From positions 1 to 54,315 of the forward strand of contig JAFUNS010000027.1 in assembly GCA_017472925.1 (NCBI GenBank): 54,315 nt of DNA, read 5' to 3'. Source of the DNA: Bacteroides sp. Lineage in GTDB: Bacteria; Bacteroidota; Bacteroidia; Bacteroidales; Bacteroidaceae. A model generated the notes under the pieces. That model searched no databases and was not told the DNA's origin. It worked only from the letters and a program-made list of their open reading frames with translations. The position numbers and the translations under genes were made by a program. Positions 24,828 to 35,001 of the stretch are shown here, one piece after another (position 1 is the first letter of the stretch; every line of letters starts with the position of its first letter).

Positions 24828-25691
24828 CTATATTTCAACTATCATTTGGGAAATGCAGTTCCCCAACGAATCTTCCCAATACGGGATTTCAATACCATAC
24901 GTGGCTTTAATTTTCGTCTTATCCAAGACTGAATAGTGCGGACGCTTGGCGGGAGTAGGGTACTCCTCAGTATGAAGCGGATTGACTTTGCAATCCTTGA
25001 TGCCGGCCAAACGGTGGATGGCCTTGGTGAAATCATACCAAGAGCAGACTCCTTCGTTGCTGAAATGGTACACTCCCGGTGTTACTCCCTGACGGATGGC
25101 CGCATAGATGGCACGAGCCAAATCGCGGGCATAAGTAGGAGTGCCAATCTGGTCGAAGATAACTCCCAATGTATCGCGTTCCTTACCCAAACGGATCATG
25201 GTCTTGACAAAATTATTGCCAAAAGTGGAATATAACCATGCGGTACGGATAACCATGGAACGGCTACAAAGTGTCAAGGCATTTTGTTCGCCAGCCAACT
25301 TGGTGCTTCCGTATACCGAATTGGGACAAGTGGGTTCTGTTTCGCGATAGGGTGTATGTGCCGTACCATCGAACACATAGTCGGTGGAGATTTGGATAAA
25401 TTCTGCTTGGTTGGCTTCGGCGGCTTTTGCCAGATAGCCTACCGCATCGGCATTCAGCTTGGTGCAGAACTCGATGTTTTCTTCAGCCTTGTCAACAGCT
25501 GTATAGGCCGCACAATTCACAATGACGTGTATGTCGTTGGCCTTTACATAATCCATTACGGCTTGTTCGTTGCAGATGTCCAGTTCGGCGACATCGGTAA
25601 AGAAATAAGTGTATTCCTTGTTTTCTTCCGACAATACACGCATTTCATTGCCCAATTGTCCGTTAGCACCAGTTATTAAAATGTTCTTCAT
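24828..25691 (-). CDS. rfbD: dTDP-4-dehydrorhamnose reductase
   Basis: 287 aa, normal length. Rossmann start N-I-L-I-T-G-A-N-G-Q-L-G-N-E-M, then S-T-D-Y-V-F-D-G and the Y-x-x-x-K catalytic pair in V-Y-G-S-T-K-L-A-G-E. It catalyses the last step of dTDP-L-rhamnose synthesis (NADPH-dependent ketone reduction) for surface polysaccharides. No other rml genes are next to it. The stop codon TAG directly borders the GxxExxY repeat arm. Confidence 0.95.
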   Translation of the reverse strand: MKNILITGANGQLGNEMRVLSEENKEYTYFFTDVAELDICNEQAVMDYVKANDIHVIVNCAAYTAVDKAEENIEFCTKLNADAVGYLAKAAEANQAEFIQISTDYVFDGTAHTPYRETEPTCPNSVYGSTKLAGEQNALTLCSRSMVIRTAWLYSTFGNNFVKTMIRLGKERDTLGVIFDQIGTPTYARDLARAIYAAIRQGVTPGVYHFSNEGVCSWYDFTKAIHRLAGIKDCKVNPLHTEEYPTPAKRPHYSVLDKTKIKATYGIEIPYWEDSLGNCISQMIVEI

Positions 25692-25706
25692 CTTTTTCTA
25701 TGTCAA

Positions 25707-25827
25707 TTTAGGCACGGATTTCACGGATTTCACGGTTTTCGCTTTATATTTCCGTGTCATCTACATAAGCCAAAGGCTTAAAACCAAAGGACGGGTTCCG
25801 TGTAATCCGCGTAATCCGTGCCTAAAA
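25707..25827. repeat. Coding-free inverted pair of the CACGGATTN repeat
   Basis: Arms at 25707-25735 and 25798-25827 carry the same TTTAGGCACGGATT-type units as the GxxExxY element, with a few mismatches (CACGGTTTT, CGCGGATT). The 62-bp interior holds a small hairpin TAAGCC-AAA-GGCTTA and no gene. The unit fills the gap between DUF4924 and rfbD. It looks like a non-autonomous, decayed derivative. Confidence 0.75.
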
Positions 25828-25834
25828 TAATTAA

Positions 25835-26380
25835 TTATAATTCAAGTTCTCCTTTTTTATCCTCTATATAATAGGTGGAAAGCATGGAGAGCAAAGCGGT
25901 GATGCTCTCTTGGGCCTTCTTGGTTTCTTCGCTGATTTCTTTTTTCTGTAATCTTAGTAAAAGAATACCATACAAGGCATCAAAACAAGTTTCCAATTCG
26001 GGCTTCTCTTTGTCGGCTCCTTTAGCGCGGAGCTCTACGATGAAGGGCAATGCCTTGTAGTAGGCAGCATTGTAATATGGGAACTTGGACGATGCCATCA
26101 GTTGTAAATGCAAGTCGGTCAGCCAAACAATGATGTTCTTGTTGATTTGCAGATGACCTTGTTGCATCACTTCTTCGCGACGCATCATTTCTATCAAGTC
26201 TTCGTACCATTGTGACAACTCGTCGCGTTGCTCATCGGAAAGCGATGGATAGTTATCGACAACACATCGTTTTATCCGTTCGATATCGCATCCGTTGGCA
26301 CGAATCAAATCCTCTACCTGCCACATATATATCAGGTATTCGGCGATGTTTTTCTGTTTCAGTTGATGGGAAATAAACAT
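25835..26380 (-). CDS. DUF4924 family protein
   Basis: 181 aa, all-helical, no signal peptide or TM segment, so cytosolic. The sequence (F-I-S-H-Q-L-K-Q-K-N-I-A-E-Y-L-I-Y-M-W-Q) fits the Bacteroidetes DUF4924 family, which has no known function. It lies between the LysE-type exporter (12 bp upstream) and rfbD and is probably co-transcribed with both. Confidence 0.75.
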   Translation of the reverse strand: MFISHQLKQKNIAEYLIYMWQVEDLIRANGCDIERIKRCVVDNYPSLSDEQRDELSQWYEDLIEMMRREEVMQQGHLQINKNIIVWLTDLHLQLMASSKFPYYNAAYYKALPFIVELRAKGADKEKPELETCFDALYGILLLRLQKKEISEETKKAQESITALLSMLSTYYIEDKKGELEL

Positions 26381-26392
26381 CTCAAGAATCGG

Positions 26393-27052
26393 TTAATAGA
26401 TTGTTTTTCCTAAAATAGTATAGACAATGCTCACAATGGAGGCCAGCATTACGATGGAACCGATGACACGATTCAGTATCCAGATGCCTCGTACATTGAA
26501 TCGGGTACGCACTTTGTTGACAAAGTATGTGATGCCGAACCACCATGTCCAAGCCCCCAACACAATGGCCAGGTAACCGGTGAATTGTAATTCCAACGGA
26601 CTATCGGGCATGACAAATGAGAATCGGGCAAACAGACCGATAAACAGGAAGATAATCAGTGGATTGGATAGGGTGACAAAAAAGGCCGTCACAAAATTAT
26701 GAAGGTATGTTCCGGGAGTGGAAGATACCGGTCGGATGGATTGGACGGGATTGCTACGGAAGGTATAGACACCGAATACAAAAAGCATTATACTACCGAT
26801 GATTTGTAGAAGAATTTGATTCTTCATCAAGAACTCATCCATAAAACTCATCCCATATCCGGTTATCAGTGCATAGATAATGTCGCTCAAACAGGCACCC
26901 AACCCTGTAACGAAACCATACCAACGTCCCTTATTGAGCGTACGCTGTATACAAAGCACGCCCACAGGCCCCAAGGGCGCAGAAACTACCACGCCTATAA
27001 TAAGCCCTTTCACCAATAAATCGAGTATGGTTACTTGTTCAATCCAATTCAT
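26393..27052 (-). CDS. LysE/RhtB-family amino-acid exporter
   Basis: 219 aa with six hydrophobic segments. The N-terminal motif G-L-I-I-G-V-V-V-S-A-P-L-G-P-V-G-V-L-C is the LysE/RhtB signature (G-x-x-x-x-x-x-P-G-P), and the loop G-x-x-x-G-L-G-A-C follows. Members export amino acids or derivatives across the inner membrane; substrate here unknown. Divergent from purL across a 140-bp region, and 12 bp above DUF4924. Confidence 0.85.
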   Translation of the reverse strand: MNWIEQVTILDLLVKGLIIGVVVSAPLGPVGVLCIQRTLNKGRWYGFVTGLGACLSDIIYALITGYGMSFMDEFLMKNQILLQIIGSIMLFVFGVYTFRSNPVQSIRPVSSTPGTYLHNFVTAFFVTLSNPLIIFLFIGLFARFSFVMPDSPLELQFTGYLAIVLGAWTWWFGITYFVNKVRTRFNVRGIWILNRVIGSIVMLASIVSIVYTILGKTIY

Positions 27053-27106
27053 GGGTGCAAAGATGCTACTTTTTTGTGAAAGTACCTATATTTACTTGCA
27101 AAATTC

Positions 27107-27137
27107 TTTTGTAGAATGTGTCTTTTATTTAACTTTG
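27107..27137 (+). promoter_or_regulatory. purL: purL promoter
   Basis: TAACTTTG (27130-27137) is an exact -7 element; TTTTG at 27107-27111 with an 18-bp spacer serves as -33. The transcript would have a leader of about 50 nt. No purine riboswitch fold was recognised. Confidence 0.65.
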
Positions 27138-27193
27138 CACCTTATTAATAAGCTATAAAAGATTATAATTAACAAAACAAGTATAAAAGTGCT

Positions 27194-30100
27194 ATGATTT
27201 TATTTTTCAGAACACCGAATCAGAATGTCATTGCTACCGAAGTGAAACAAACACTGTCAGCTGAAGACATTCAAAAGTTATGCTGGCTTTATGGCGAAGC
27301 CACCGTTGAAAAAGAAGAAAATCTGCAAGGTTGCTTTGTGGGACCGCGCCGTGAAATGATTACTCCATGGAGTACCAATGCTGTAGAAATCACTCAAAAT
27401 ATGGGATTGGAAGGTATTCTCCGCATTGAAGAGTATTTCCCGGTGAAGGATGAAAACGCTGAATATGACCCGATGCTTCAACGCATGTACAAGGGATTGA
27501 ATCAGGACATCTTTACTGTAAACATCAAGCCGCAACCTATTCTTTATATTGAAAACTTGGAAGAGTACAATGAACAGGAAGGTTTGGCACTCTCGCAAGA
27601 AGAAATGGACTACTTGAAGAAGGTAGAACAGGATTTGGGACGCAAGCTTACCGACTCGGAAGTGTTTGGCTTTGCACAAATCAACTCGGAGCACTGCCGT
27701 CATAAAATCTTCGGCGGTACATTTATTATTGACGGAGTGGAAATGGAATCTTCACTTTTCCAGATGATCAAGAAGACTACCCAGGAAAACCCCAATAAGA
27801 TTATATCTGCCTATAAGGATAATGTGGCCTTTGCGGAAGGACCTGAAATAGAACAATTCGCTCCGCGCGACCATTCTACTGCCGATTATTTTGTTATCAA
27901 GAACGTGAAATCGGTTATCTCTTTGAAGGCAGAAACTCATAACTTCCCTACAACCGTAGAGCCTTTCAATGGTGCATCTACCGGTACCGGTGGTGAAATT
28001 CGCGACCGTATGGGTGGTGGTAAGGGCTCTTGGCCGATTGCTGGTACAGCTGTGTACATGACTTCTTATCCGCGTAGCGAAGAAGGTCGTGAATGGGAAG
28101 ACATTCTCCCTGTCCGCAAATGGTTGTATCAAACACCCGAACAAATCCTGATCAAGGCATCGAACGGTGCTTCTGATTTCGGTAACAAGTTCGGCCAACC
28201 GTTGATTTGTGGTTCTGTACTTACTTTCGAACACCAGGAAAACAACGAGAAGTATGCCTACGATAAGGTAATCATGTTGGCCGGTGGTGTGGGTTATGGT
28301 ACTCAACGCGATTGCTTGAAAGGTACTCCCGAAGCCGGTAATAAGGTGGTTGTTTTAGGTGGTGATAACTATCGTATCGGTTTGGGCGGTGGCTCGGTTT
28401 CTTCAGTAGAAACTGGCCGTTATTCTTCGGGCATTGAATTGAATGCCGTTCAGCGTGCCAATGCCGAAATGCAGAAGCGTGCTTATAACGTAGTGCGTGC
28501 GCTTTGCGAAGAAGATGAAAACCCAATCGTTTCTATTCACGACCATGGCTCGGCCGGTCACGTAAACTGTCTGTCGGAATTGGTGGAAGAATGTGGTGGT
28601 TTGATTCACATGGACAAACTCCCTATTGGCGACGAAACTTTGAGCGCCAAGGAAATCATTGCCAACGAAAGTCAGGAACGTATGGGCTTGCTCATTGACG
28701 AAAAGGCTATCGAACATGTACAAAAGATTGCAGAACGTGAACGCGCTCCGATGTATACCGTAGGTGAAACTACCGGCGACCATCGTTTTGCTTTCGAACA
28801 AGCCGATGGCGTTCGTCCGTTCGACTTGGCCGTTGACCAGATGTTCGGTTCTTCGCCCAAGACTTATATGGTAGACAAAACCGTAGAACGTAAATACGAT
28901 GTGGTGACTTACGACATCACTAAGTTGGATGAATATATCGAACGTGTACTCCAGTTGGAAGCCGTAGCATGTAAAGACTGGTTGACTAACAAGGTAGACC
29001 GTTGTGTAACCGGTCGTATCGGTCGCCAGCAATGTCAGGGCGAAATCCAGTTGCCGCTTAGCGACTGTGGTGCGGTTACTTTGGATTACCGTGGAAAGAA
29101 GGGTATCGCTACTTCTATCGGTCATGCTCCTCAAGCAGCTTTGGCCAATCCGGAAGCAGGTTCGGTATTGGCCGTCAGCGAAGCGTTGACAAACTTGGTA
29201 TGGGCACCAATGGCCGAAGGTCTGGACAGTGTATCCTTGTCGGCCAACTGGATGTGGCCTTGCCGTGCTCAGGAAGGTGAAGACGCCCGTCTGTATAAAG
29301 CAGTGAAGGCCTTGTCTGATTTCTGCTGCGCCCTTCAAATCAATGTGCCTACCGGTAAGGACTCCTTGTCCATGACACAGAAGTATCCTGACGGAGAAAA
29401 GATTATCAGCCCGGGAACCGTTATCGTTTCGGCCGGTGGTGAAGTGTCGGACATCAAGAAGATTGTTTCGCCGGTAATGCAGAACAACTCAAAGAGCCGT
29501 TTCTACCACATCGACTTCTCGTTCGATAACTTGCAATTAGGTGGTTCGGCATTCGCCCAATCATTAAATAAGGTGGGTAGCGATGTTCCTACGGTGAAGA
29601 ATCCGGAATATTTCCGTGATGCCTTCCTTGCTGTACAGCAATTGGTAGAAGAAGGTTTGATTATGGCCGGTCACGATATCTCGGCCGGTGGTTTGATCAC
29701 TACTTTACTTGAAATGTGTTTCGGTAATGCAGAAGGTGGTATGGAAGTAACTTTGGACAAGATGAAAGATACTGATATCGTGAAATGTCTGTTTGCTGAA
29801 AACCCGGGCGTAGTGATTCAGGTATCCGATAAGGATGCTCCGAGAGTAAAGAAGATTTTGGACGATGCAGGTGTGGGTTACATTAAGATTGGTGTTCCTA
29901 CAGATGAACGTCATCTTCTTATTAATAAGGATAGTGTGACTTATCACTTTGGAATCGACCATTTGCGTGATGTATGGTATGCCACTTCATACTTGCTTGA
30001 CCGCAAGCAAAGCTTCAACGGTTGTGCCAAGAAGCGTTTTGAAAACTATAAGCAACAACCGTTGGAATTGGTGTTCGGTCCAGAATTTACCGGTAAGTTG

Positions 30101-30904
30101 TCTCAATATGGTTTGAATCCTGACCGTCGTGAACCGAGTGGCCTCAAGGCTGCCGTTATCCGTGAAAAGGGTACCAACTCTGAACGTGAAATGGCTTACT
30201 CTTTCTGGTTGGCCGGTTTTGATGTGAAGGACGTTACCATGACCGACCTTATCAGTGGTCGTGAAACATTGGAAGATGTGAATGTTATCGCCTTCTGTGG
30301 TGGTTTCTCCAACTCCGACGTACTTGGTTCTGCTAAGGGATGGGCTGGCGCCTTCCTCTTCAACCCGAAAGCCAAGGCTGCGCTCGATAACTTCTATGCA
30401 CGTGAAGATACCTTGTCACTCGGTGTATGTAATGGTTGTCAGTTGATGATTGAATTGGGATTGATCAATCCGGAACATCCGGCAGATAAGAAAGCGAAGA
30501 TGGAACACAATGATTCACACAAGTTCGAAAGCAACTTTGTATCCTTGACTATTCCAACCAATCGTAGCGTGATGTTTGGTTCGCTCAGCGGATTTAAGAT
30601 TGGTACTTGGGTTGCTCATGGTGAAGGTAAGTTCAATTTGCCGTTGCCGGAAGATGAATACAATGTGGTTGCCAAGTATTCGTATGATGAATATCCTGCC
30701 AATCCGAACGGCTCATCTTATAGCGTAGCAGCTATCGCCAGCAAGGATGGTCGTCATTTGGCCATCATGCCGCACCCGGAACGTACCATCTTCCCATGGC
30801 AATGTGGTCACTATCCTGCTGAACGTAAGGGTAATGATGAAATTACTCCATGGATTGAAGCATTTGTCAATGCACGTAAGTGGGTAGAACAACATAAGAA
30901 ATAA
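27194..30904 (+). CDS. purL: Phosphoribosylformylglycinamidine synthase (single-chain)
   Basis: 1236 aa, the large single-chain form. It makes FGAM from FGAR, ATP and glutamine in step 4 of purine synthesis; cytosolic. The N-terminal domain and two AIRS-like synthetase halves are evident (F-A-Q-I-N-S-E-H-C-R-H, K-A-E-T-H-N-F-P-T-T, G-A-S-T-G-T-G-G-E-I-R-D). The C-terminal glutaminase has the nucleophile in L-G-V-C-N-G-C-Q-L and the H/E pair in M-P-H-P-E-R-T. Monocistronic: own promoter upstream and terminator just after the stop. Confidence 0.98.
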   Translation: MILFFRTPNQNVIATEVKQTLSAEDIQKLCWLYGEATVEKEENLQGCFVGPRREMITPWSTNAVEITQNMGLEGILRIEEYFPVKDENAEYDPMLQRMYKGLNQDIFTVNIKPQPILYIENLEEYNEQEGLALSQEEMDYLKKVEQDLGRKLTDSEVFGFAQINSEHCRHKIFGGTFIIDGVEMESSLFQMIKKTTQENPNKIISAYKDNVAFAEGPEIEQFAPRDHSTADYFVIKNVKSVISLKAETHNFPTTVEPFNGASTGTGGEIRDRMGGGKGSWPIAGTAVYMTSYPRSEEGREWEDILPVRKWLYQTPEQILIKASNGASDFGNKFGQPLICGSVLTFEHQENNEKYAYDKVIMLAGGVGYGTQRDCLKGTPEAGNKVVVLGGDNYRIGLGGGSVSSVETGRYSSGIELNAVQRANAEMQKRAYNVVRALCEEDENPIVSIHDHGSAGHVNCLSELVEECGGLIHMDKLPIGDETLSAKEIIANESQERMGLLIDEKAIEHVQKIAERERAPMYTVGETTGDHRFAFEQADGVRPFDLAVDQMFGSSPKTYMVDKTVERKYDVVTYDITKLDEYIERVLQLEAVACKDWLTNKVDRCVTGRIGRQQCQGEIQLPLSDCGAVTLDYRGKKGIATSIGHAPQAALANPEAGSVLAVSEALTNLVWAPMAEGLDSVSLSANWMWPCRAQEGEDARLYKAVKALSDFCCALQINVPTGKDSLSMTQKYPDGEKIISPGTVIVSAGGEVSDIKKIVSPVMQNNSKSRFYHIDFSFDNLQLGGSAFAQSLNKVGSDVPTVKNPEYFRDAFLAVQQLVEEGLIMAGHDISAGGLITTLLEMCFGNAEGGMEVTLDKMKDTDIVKCLFAENPGVVIQVSDKDAPRVKKILDDAGVGYIKIGVPTDERHLLINKDSVTYHFGIDHLRDVWYATSYLLDRKQSFNGCAKKRFENYKQQPLELVFGPEFTGKLSQYGLNPDRREPSGLKAAVIREKGTNSEREMAYSFWLAGFDVKDVTMTDLISGRETLEDVNVIAFCGGFSNSDVLGSAKGWAGAFLFNPKAKAALDNFYAREDTLSLGVCNGCQLMIELGLINPEHPADKKAKMEHNDSHKFESNFVSLTIPTNRSVMFGSLSGFKIGTWVAHGEGKFNLPLPEDEYNVVAKYSYDEYPANPNGSSYSVAAIASKDGRHLAIMPHPERTIFPWQCGHYPAERKGNDEITPWIEAFVNARKWVEQHKK

Positions 30905-30926
30905 CGCTTTAATGTTATAAAATATT

Positions 30927-30963
30927 AAAAAGGTGGCAATCCGTAAGGAATGTCACCTTTTTT
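30927..30963 (+). terminator. purL: Rho-independent terminator of purL
   Basis: A 16-bp stem (30927-30942 / 30947-30962) with one mismatch, one G-T pair and a GTAA loop, ending in six T. It lies 23 bp below the stop. Confidence 0.9.
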
Positions 30964-31035
30964 GTTTGTTACTTGTTTTGAGGTTTTGCATTTTTTTTTG
31001 ATTTTTGCAAGCGAAATGCCTTTATAACATAAGCT

Positions 31036-34000
31036 ATGAGAAGATTTCTCGTTCTATTATGCGTAGCACTTCTATGGGCGGTTCCTACATCTGCCCAATT
31101 CTTCAAATATCTGGATACTCAAGATGGATTGAGTAGCCGAAGAGTCTTATCCATTGAAAAAGACAAGAAAGGATACATGTGGTTCCTTACCCATGAGGGG
31201 ATAGATAAATATAATGGAAAGCAATACGTTCATTACAAGTTGATGGACAAGGATAAGATTATTATGCAATTCCCTAATCTTAATACACTACAGACAGATA
31301 GTGATGGAACCATATGGGCATTAGGGAAAGATGGACGGATGTTTCATTACAATTCCTTGAAGGATCAATTCGAATTGGAGTTTAAATTCTCTGATGTCGT
31401 ACCAACCGGTAGACGTTTGCCTCTCACTTTAGCTAAGTTGGACAGCAATGACCGATTGTGGTTATGCACCAAAGCATCGCAATACATCTATGAAATTAAG
31501 ACCCGTAAAGTCTATCAGTTGGATAGTCCCATTAAAGAAGAAATAACTTCTATATCGCAAGTGGACAGTACACGTTATTATATAGGTACATCACGCAACA
31601 TATATAAGGTACGTCTAAATGGACAAGCACTTCAAGCTCAAAGTGATTCCTTGCTCGAAAATTTTCATGTAGTGCAGCATCTTCATTTCCATACTCCTAC
31701 TCGTACTTTACTTATCGGAACCCTGATGGATGGTTTCTATTTGTACAATCCCCAAATTAGGACGTTGGAGAGCATAGGCCAAATGAATGATGTAAATATC
31801 AATGCTGTTATACCTTATCATGGCTCAGAAGAAGAACTTTTATTGGCTACCGATGGGAACGGTGTCTATAAGCTGAATATTGCAACCAAAGAACTGACTC
31901 AATTACTTTCTACCAATTATCATTATTCAAACAAGATGAATGGGGATATAATCAAAGATATTTATGAAGATGAAGAACATAGGCTTTGGATGGCCATTTA
32001 TCCTTTAAGTATTACCGTATGTTCTGACAAATATCCCAGTTATGAACTCCTGAAACATTCACAAGAAAATCTGAACTCATTAATAAGTAACCAAATCACA
32101 TACGTCCTGGAAGATTCTGATGGCGATATTTGGTTTGCAACAAGCAATGGAGTATGTTGTTATCATGTCAAGACGAAGAAATGGACGAGTTTTCTTTCAA
32201 GCTATCATGATGATGCTGATGGAAAGAACTATGTCTATATCTCTTTGTGTGAAGCAAGACCGGGTACAATATTGGTGGGAGGATATTTGTCGGGTATGTA
32301 TCGTATCGATAAGAATGACATGACTCCTCGTTACATTTCTCCTCAAAAACTCGGTTACAGTCATATTCGTCCCGATAAATATATCCGGAGTATCTATCGG
32401 GATGAAGACGGGTACGTATGGTCTGGCGGATATTATAATTTAAAGCGATTGGATCCTGTCACTTATTCCATGGAACATTATTCGATGGAGTTTCCTATAA
32501 CGTTCATTACATCGAAAAACAAAAATGAATTGTGGATAGGGACAACCAATGGATTATATACTTTCAGTAAATTGCAGAAGAAAGTTCTTCAAGCTAATCT
32601 ATCCGATGATATAGGTAGTATAAATACCATTTATCAAGTTGAAGATAATTGGACTTATATAGGCACTAGTGGTAACGGATTATGGATATACAACAATCAA
32701 ACTCAACAACTGAAGAATTTCAATACTTCCAATTCTGCTTTGATTTCCGACAACATTTATTGCATACTTCCCGGTGATAATAAGGACGAGTTGGTTCTCA
32801 GTACGGAAAATGAATTGGTCTGTTATAAATTGAATGAAGAAATCTTTTTGAATTGGACGAAGGAACAAGGCTTGTTTGCGACTAAGTTCAATACAGCTTC
32901 AGGAGTTCGGACAAAAAGTGGGGTGGTTATTTTTGGTAGTGGAAATGGAGCGGTTATTTTGAGAGATTCTATCAACTTGCCTGCTTCCTTTGAATCGAAA
33001 ATGGTGTTTTCAGATTTTAAAATCCACTATCGGGATATTTTGCCCAACCATGAGTCATCTCCTTTAAGGAATATTATAGATGAAACCGAAGAGATCGTTC
33101 TTTCTCATGACCAGAATATTTTTTCATTGAATGTATCCTCCATTAATTATGATTGTCCTTCTCGTGTGTTGTACTCTTGGAAATTGGAAGGCTTTTATGA
33201 AAAATGGACCAAACCTGGTGGAAACAACTTGATTCGCTATACCAACCTTGCACCGGGGGATTATACTCTAAGGGTACGGAGTATTCTTTTGGATGACGGA
33301 CATATCATAGAGGAACGAAATATACGGATTGTTATCACTCCTCCATTCACCCAATCTGTATGGGCCGCATTGATTTATATTATCATTGCATTATTGATTG
33401 TGTTTGCCATCATGCGTTTTATTTGGTTGCGAAAAGACAGAAACCTTTCGAAAGAAAAGATACAGTTTTTTATCAATACGGCTCATGATATCCGTACCCC
33501 TCTGACGTTGATAAAGGCTCCTTTGAGTGATATTAGCCGTAACGAAGAATTGAGCGAACAAGGTAGGGCGAATTTGCAGTTGGCCATTCGGAGTACCGAC
33601 AAACTATCTGATTTGGCAACCAAATTGATAGATTTCCAGAAGGAAGAATTGTATAATTCGGATATAAATGTGATATGTTGTGACGTGAATAGTTATGTAG
33701 AAGGCTTTCTTGAACAATTCAAGCCTTATGCGGAAAAGAAGAATATTGAATTGACATTTGAGGGAAGCAATGATGAATTGGAAGCATGGATTGACCGTAA
33801 CAAACTCGATTCGATTATTCATAATTTGGTAAGCAATGCCTTGAAATATACTCCCGAAGAAGGAAAGATAAAGGTAAGAGTATCGCATAATAAGAGCCAT
33901 TGGTTCTTGAAGATAGCCGATACGGGTATAGGTATTTCGGCAGAAGACCAGAAAAAGATGTTCAAACGCTTGTTCCGAGGGGATAATGCGGTAAATCTGC

Positions 34001-35001
34001 AAATAACGGGTACAGGTATTGGTATGTTGCAAACCTATAAATTGGTGAAAAGACATAAAGGAAAGATATCGGTAACCAGTAAAGAGAATGAGGGAAGTAT
34101 TTTCCGTTTACGTTTCCCAATTAATGACAGACGGTATAAACCCCATGTGGAGCATCACGATGAAGGAGGCCAACAAATCCCTTTGGTGGAAGGGGAAGCT
34201 CTGAATGTGTCTGTCCGTAAAATGAGTGTATCGACAGCATCCTTGTTAATTGTAGAAGACAATACCGATTTGAGAAATTTCTTGGCTCAAAGTTTGTCGG
34301 AAGAATATAGTGTAAGAGAAGCAGGTAATGGTCAAGAAGCGTTGGACCTCATTAAAGAGCAACAACCGGATTTGGTACTTTCGGATATCATGATGCCTGT
34401 CATGCGGGGAGATGATTTGTGTAGGGTACTGAAGAATAATGTGGAGACCAGTCATATCCCTATTATTCTTCTTACGGCCTTGAATGATAGAGACAGTATT
34501 ATTCATGGATTGGAAACAAAAGCCGACAATTATTTGGTGAAACCGTTTGATATTGAAATATTGAAAGCAAGTATCGCCAATGTTCTTGCCAATAAAGAAC
34601 TTGTAAGGCAGCGTTTCTCTCAATTGAACTATCATACCAGTGATATCCGTGAGGAGGTTCCGGGTATTGACCTTGATCAGGAATTTTTGATAAAGGTAAC
34701 GGATATAGTAAAACAACATTTGGATCATGAATTCAATGTAGATACGCTTTGTGGCAAATTACACATGAGCCGTAGTAGTTTCTATAATAAAATAAAGGTT
34801 TTGACAGGGATTTCTCCAAGCGATTTTGTTCGTCAGATACGTATGAATGAAGCAGCTTTGTTATTGAAGAGCAGAAAATATACGGTTGCTGAAGTCTCTG
34901 ATAAATTAGGATACGGTGATCCGAAATACTTTACTGATACATTCAAGAAGCATTATGGAGTTACTCCAAGTGCTTATATGAAACAAGAGAACGCATCATG
35001 A
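31036..35001 (+). CDS. Hybrid two-component sensor/regulator (HTCS)
   Basis: 1321 aa. Signal peptide (R-F-L-V-L-L-C-V-A-L-L-W-A ... T-S-A-Q), then about 14 Reg_prop-type beta-propeller repeats, a Y_Y_Y domain (about 705-765), one TM (777-797), HisKA with phospho-His 817 in N-T-A-H-D-I-R-T-P, HATPase_c (N-box N-L-V-S-N-A-L-K-Y-T, D-T-G-I-G-I), receiver with Asp 1117 in V-L-S-D-I-M-M-P, and a C-terminal AraC helix-turn-helix (about 1215-1317). Such one-protein systems bind a glycan in the periplasm and activate a polysaccharide locus. Here no susC/D lies adjacent; instead the stop overlaps the start of a chromate-type transporter by 4 bp. Confidence 0.95.
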   Translation: MRRFLVLLCVALLWAVPTSAQFFKYLDTQDGLSSRRVLSIEKDKKGYMWFLTHEGIDKYNGKQYVHYKLMDKDKIIMQFPNLNTLQTDSDGTIWALGKDGRMFHYNSLKDQFELEFKFSDVVPTGRRLPLTLAKLDSNDRLWLCTKASQYIYEIKTRKVYQLDSPIKEEITSISQVDSTRYYIGTSRNIYKVRLNGQALQAQSDSLLENFHVVQHLHFHTPTRTLLIGTLMDGFYLYNPQIRTLESIGQMNDVNINAVIPYHGSEEELLLATDGNGVYKLNIATKELTQLLSTNYHYSNKMNGDIIKDIYEDEEHRLWMAIYPLSITVCSDKYPSYELLKHSQENLNSLISNQITYVLEDSDGDIWFATSNGVCCYHVKTKKWTSFLSSYHDDADGKNYVYISLCEARPGTILVGGYLSGMYRIDKNDMTPRYISPQKLGYSHIRPDKYIRSIYRDEDGYVWSGGYYNLKRLDPVTYSMEHYSMEFPITFITSKNKNELWIGTTNGLYTFSKLQKKVLQANLSDDIGSINTIYQVEDNWTYIGTSGNGLWIYNNQTQQLKNFNTSNSALISDNIYCILPGDNKDELVLSTENELVCYKLNEEIFLNWTKEQGLFATKFNTASGVRTKSGVVIFGSGNGAVILRDSINLPASFESKMVFSDFKIHYRDILPNHESSPLRNIIDETEEIVLSHDQNIFSLNVSSINYDCPSRVLYSWKLEGFYEKWTKPGGNNLIRYTNLAPGDYTLRVRSILLDDGHIIEERNIRIVITPPFTQSVWAALIYIIIALLIVFAIMRFIWLRKDRNLSKEKIQFFINTAHDIRTPLTLIKAPLSDISRNEELSEQGRANLQLAIRSTDKLSDLATKLIDFQKEELYNSDINVICCDVNSYVEGFLEQFKPYAEKKNIELTFEGSNDELEAWIDRNKLDSIIHNLVSNALKYTPEEGKIKVRVSHNKSHWFLKIADTGIGISAEDQKKMFKRLFRGDNAVNLQITGTGIGMLQTYKLVKRHKGKISVTSKENEGSIFRLRFPINDRRYKPHVEHHDEGGQQIPLVEGEALNVSVRKMSVSTASLLIVEDNTDLRNFLAQSLSEEYSVREAGNGQEALDLIKEQQPDLVLSDIMMPVMRGDDLCRVLKNNVETSHIPIILLTALNDRDSIIHGLETKADNYLVKPFDIEILKASIANVLANKELVRQRFSQLNYHTSDIREEVPGIDLDQEFLIKVTDIVKQHLDHEFNVDTLCGKLHMSRSSFYNKIKVLTGISPSDFVRQIRMNEAALLLKSRKYTVAEVSDKLGYGDPKYFTDTFKKHYGVTPSAYMKQENAS

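Noticed and set aside
24770-24838. Longer start for the GxxExxY gene
   Set aside because: The additional 23 codons translate the repeat arm and overlap the rfbD stop.
28403-29338. 311-codon minus-strand frame
   Set aside because: Antisense to purL; no family likeness.
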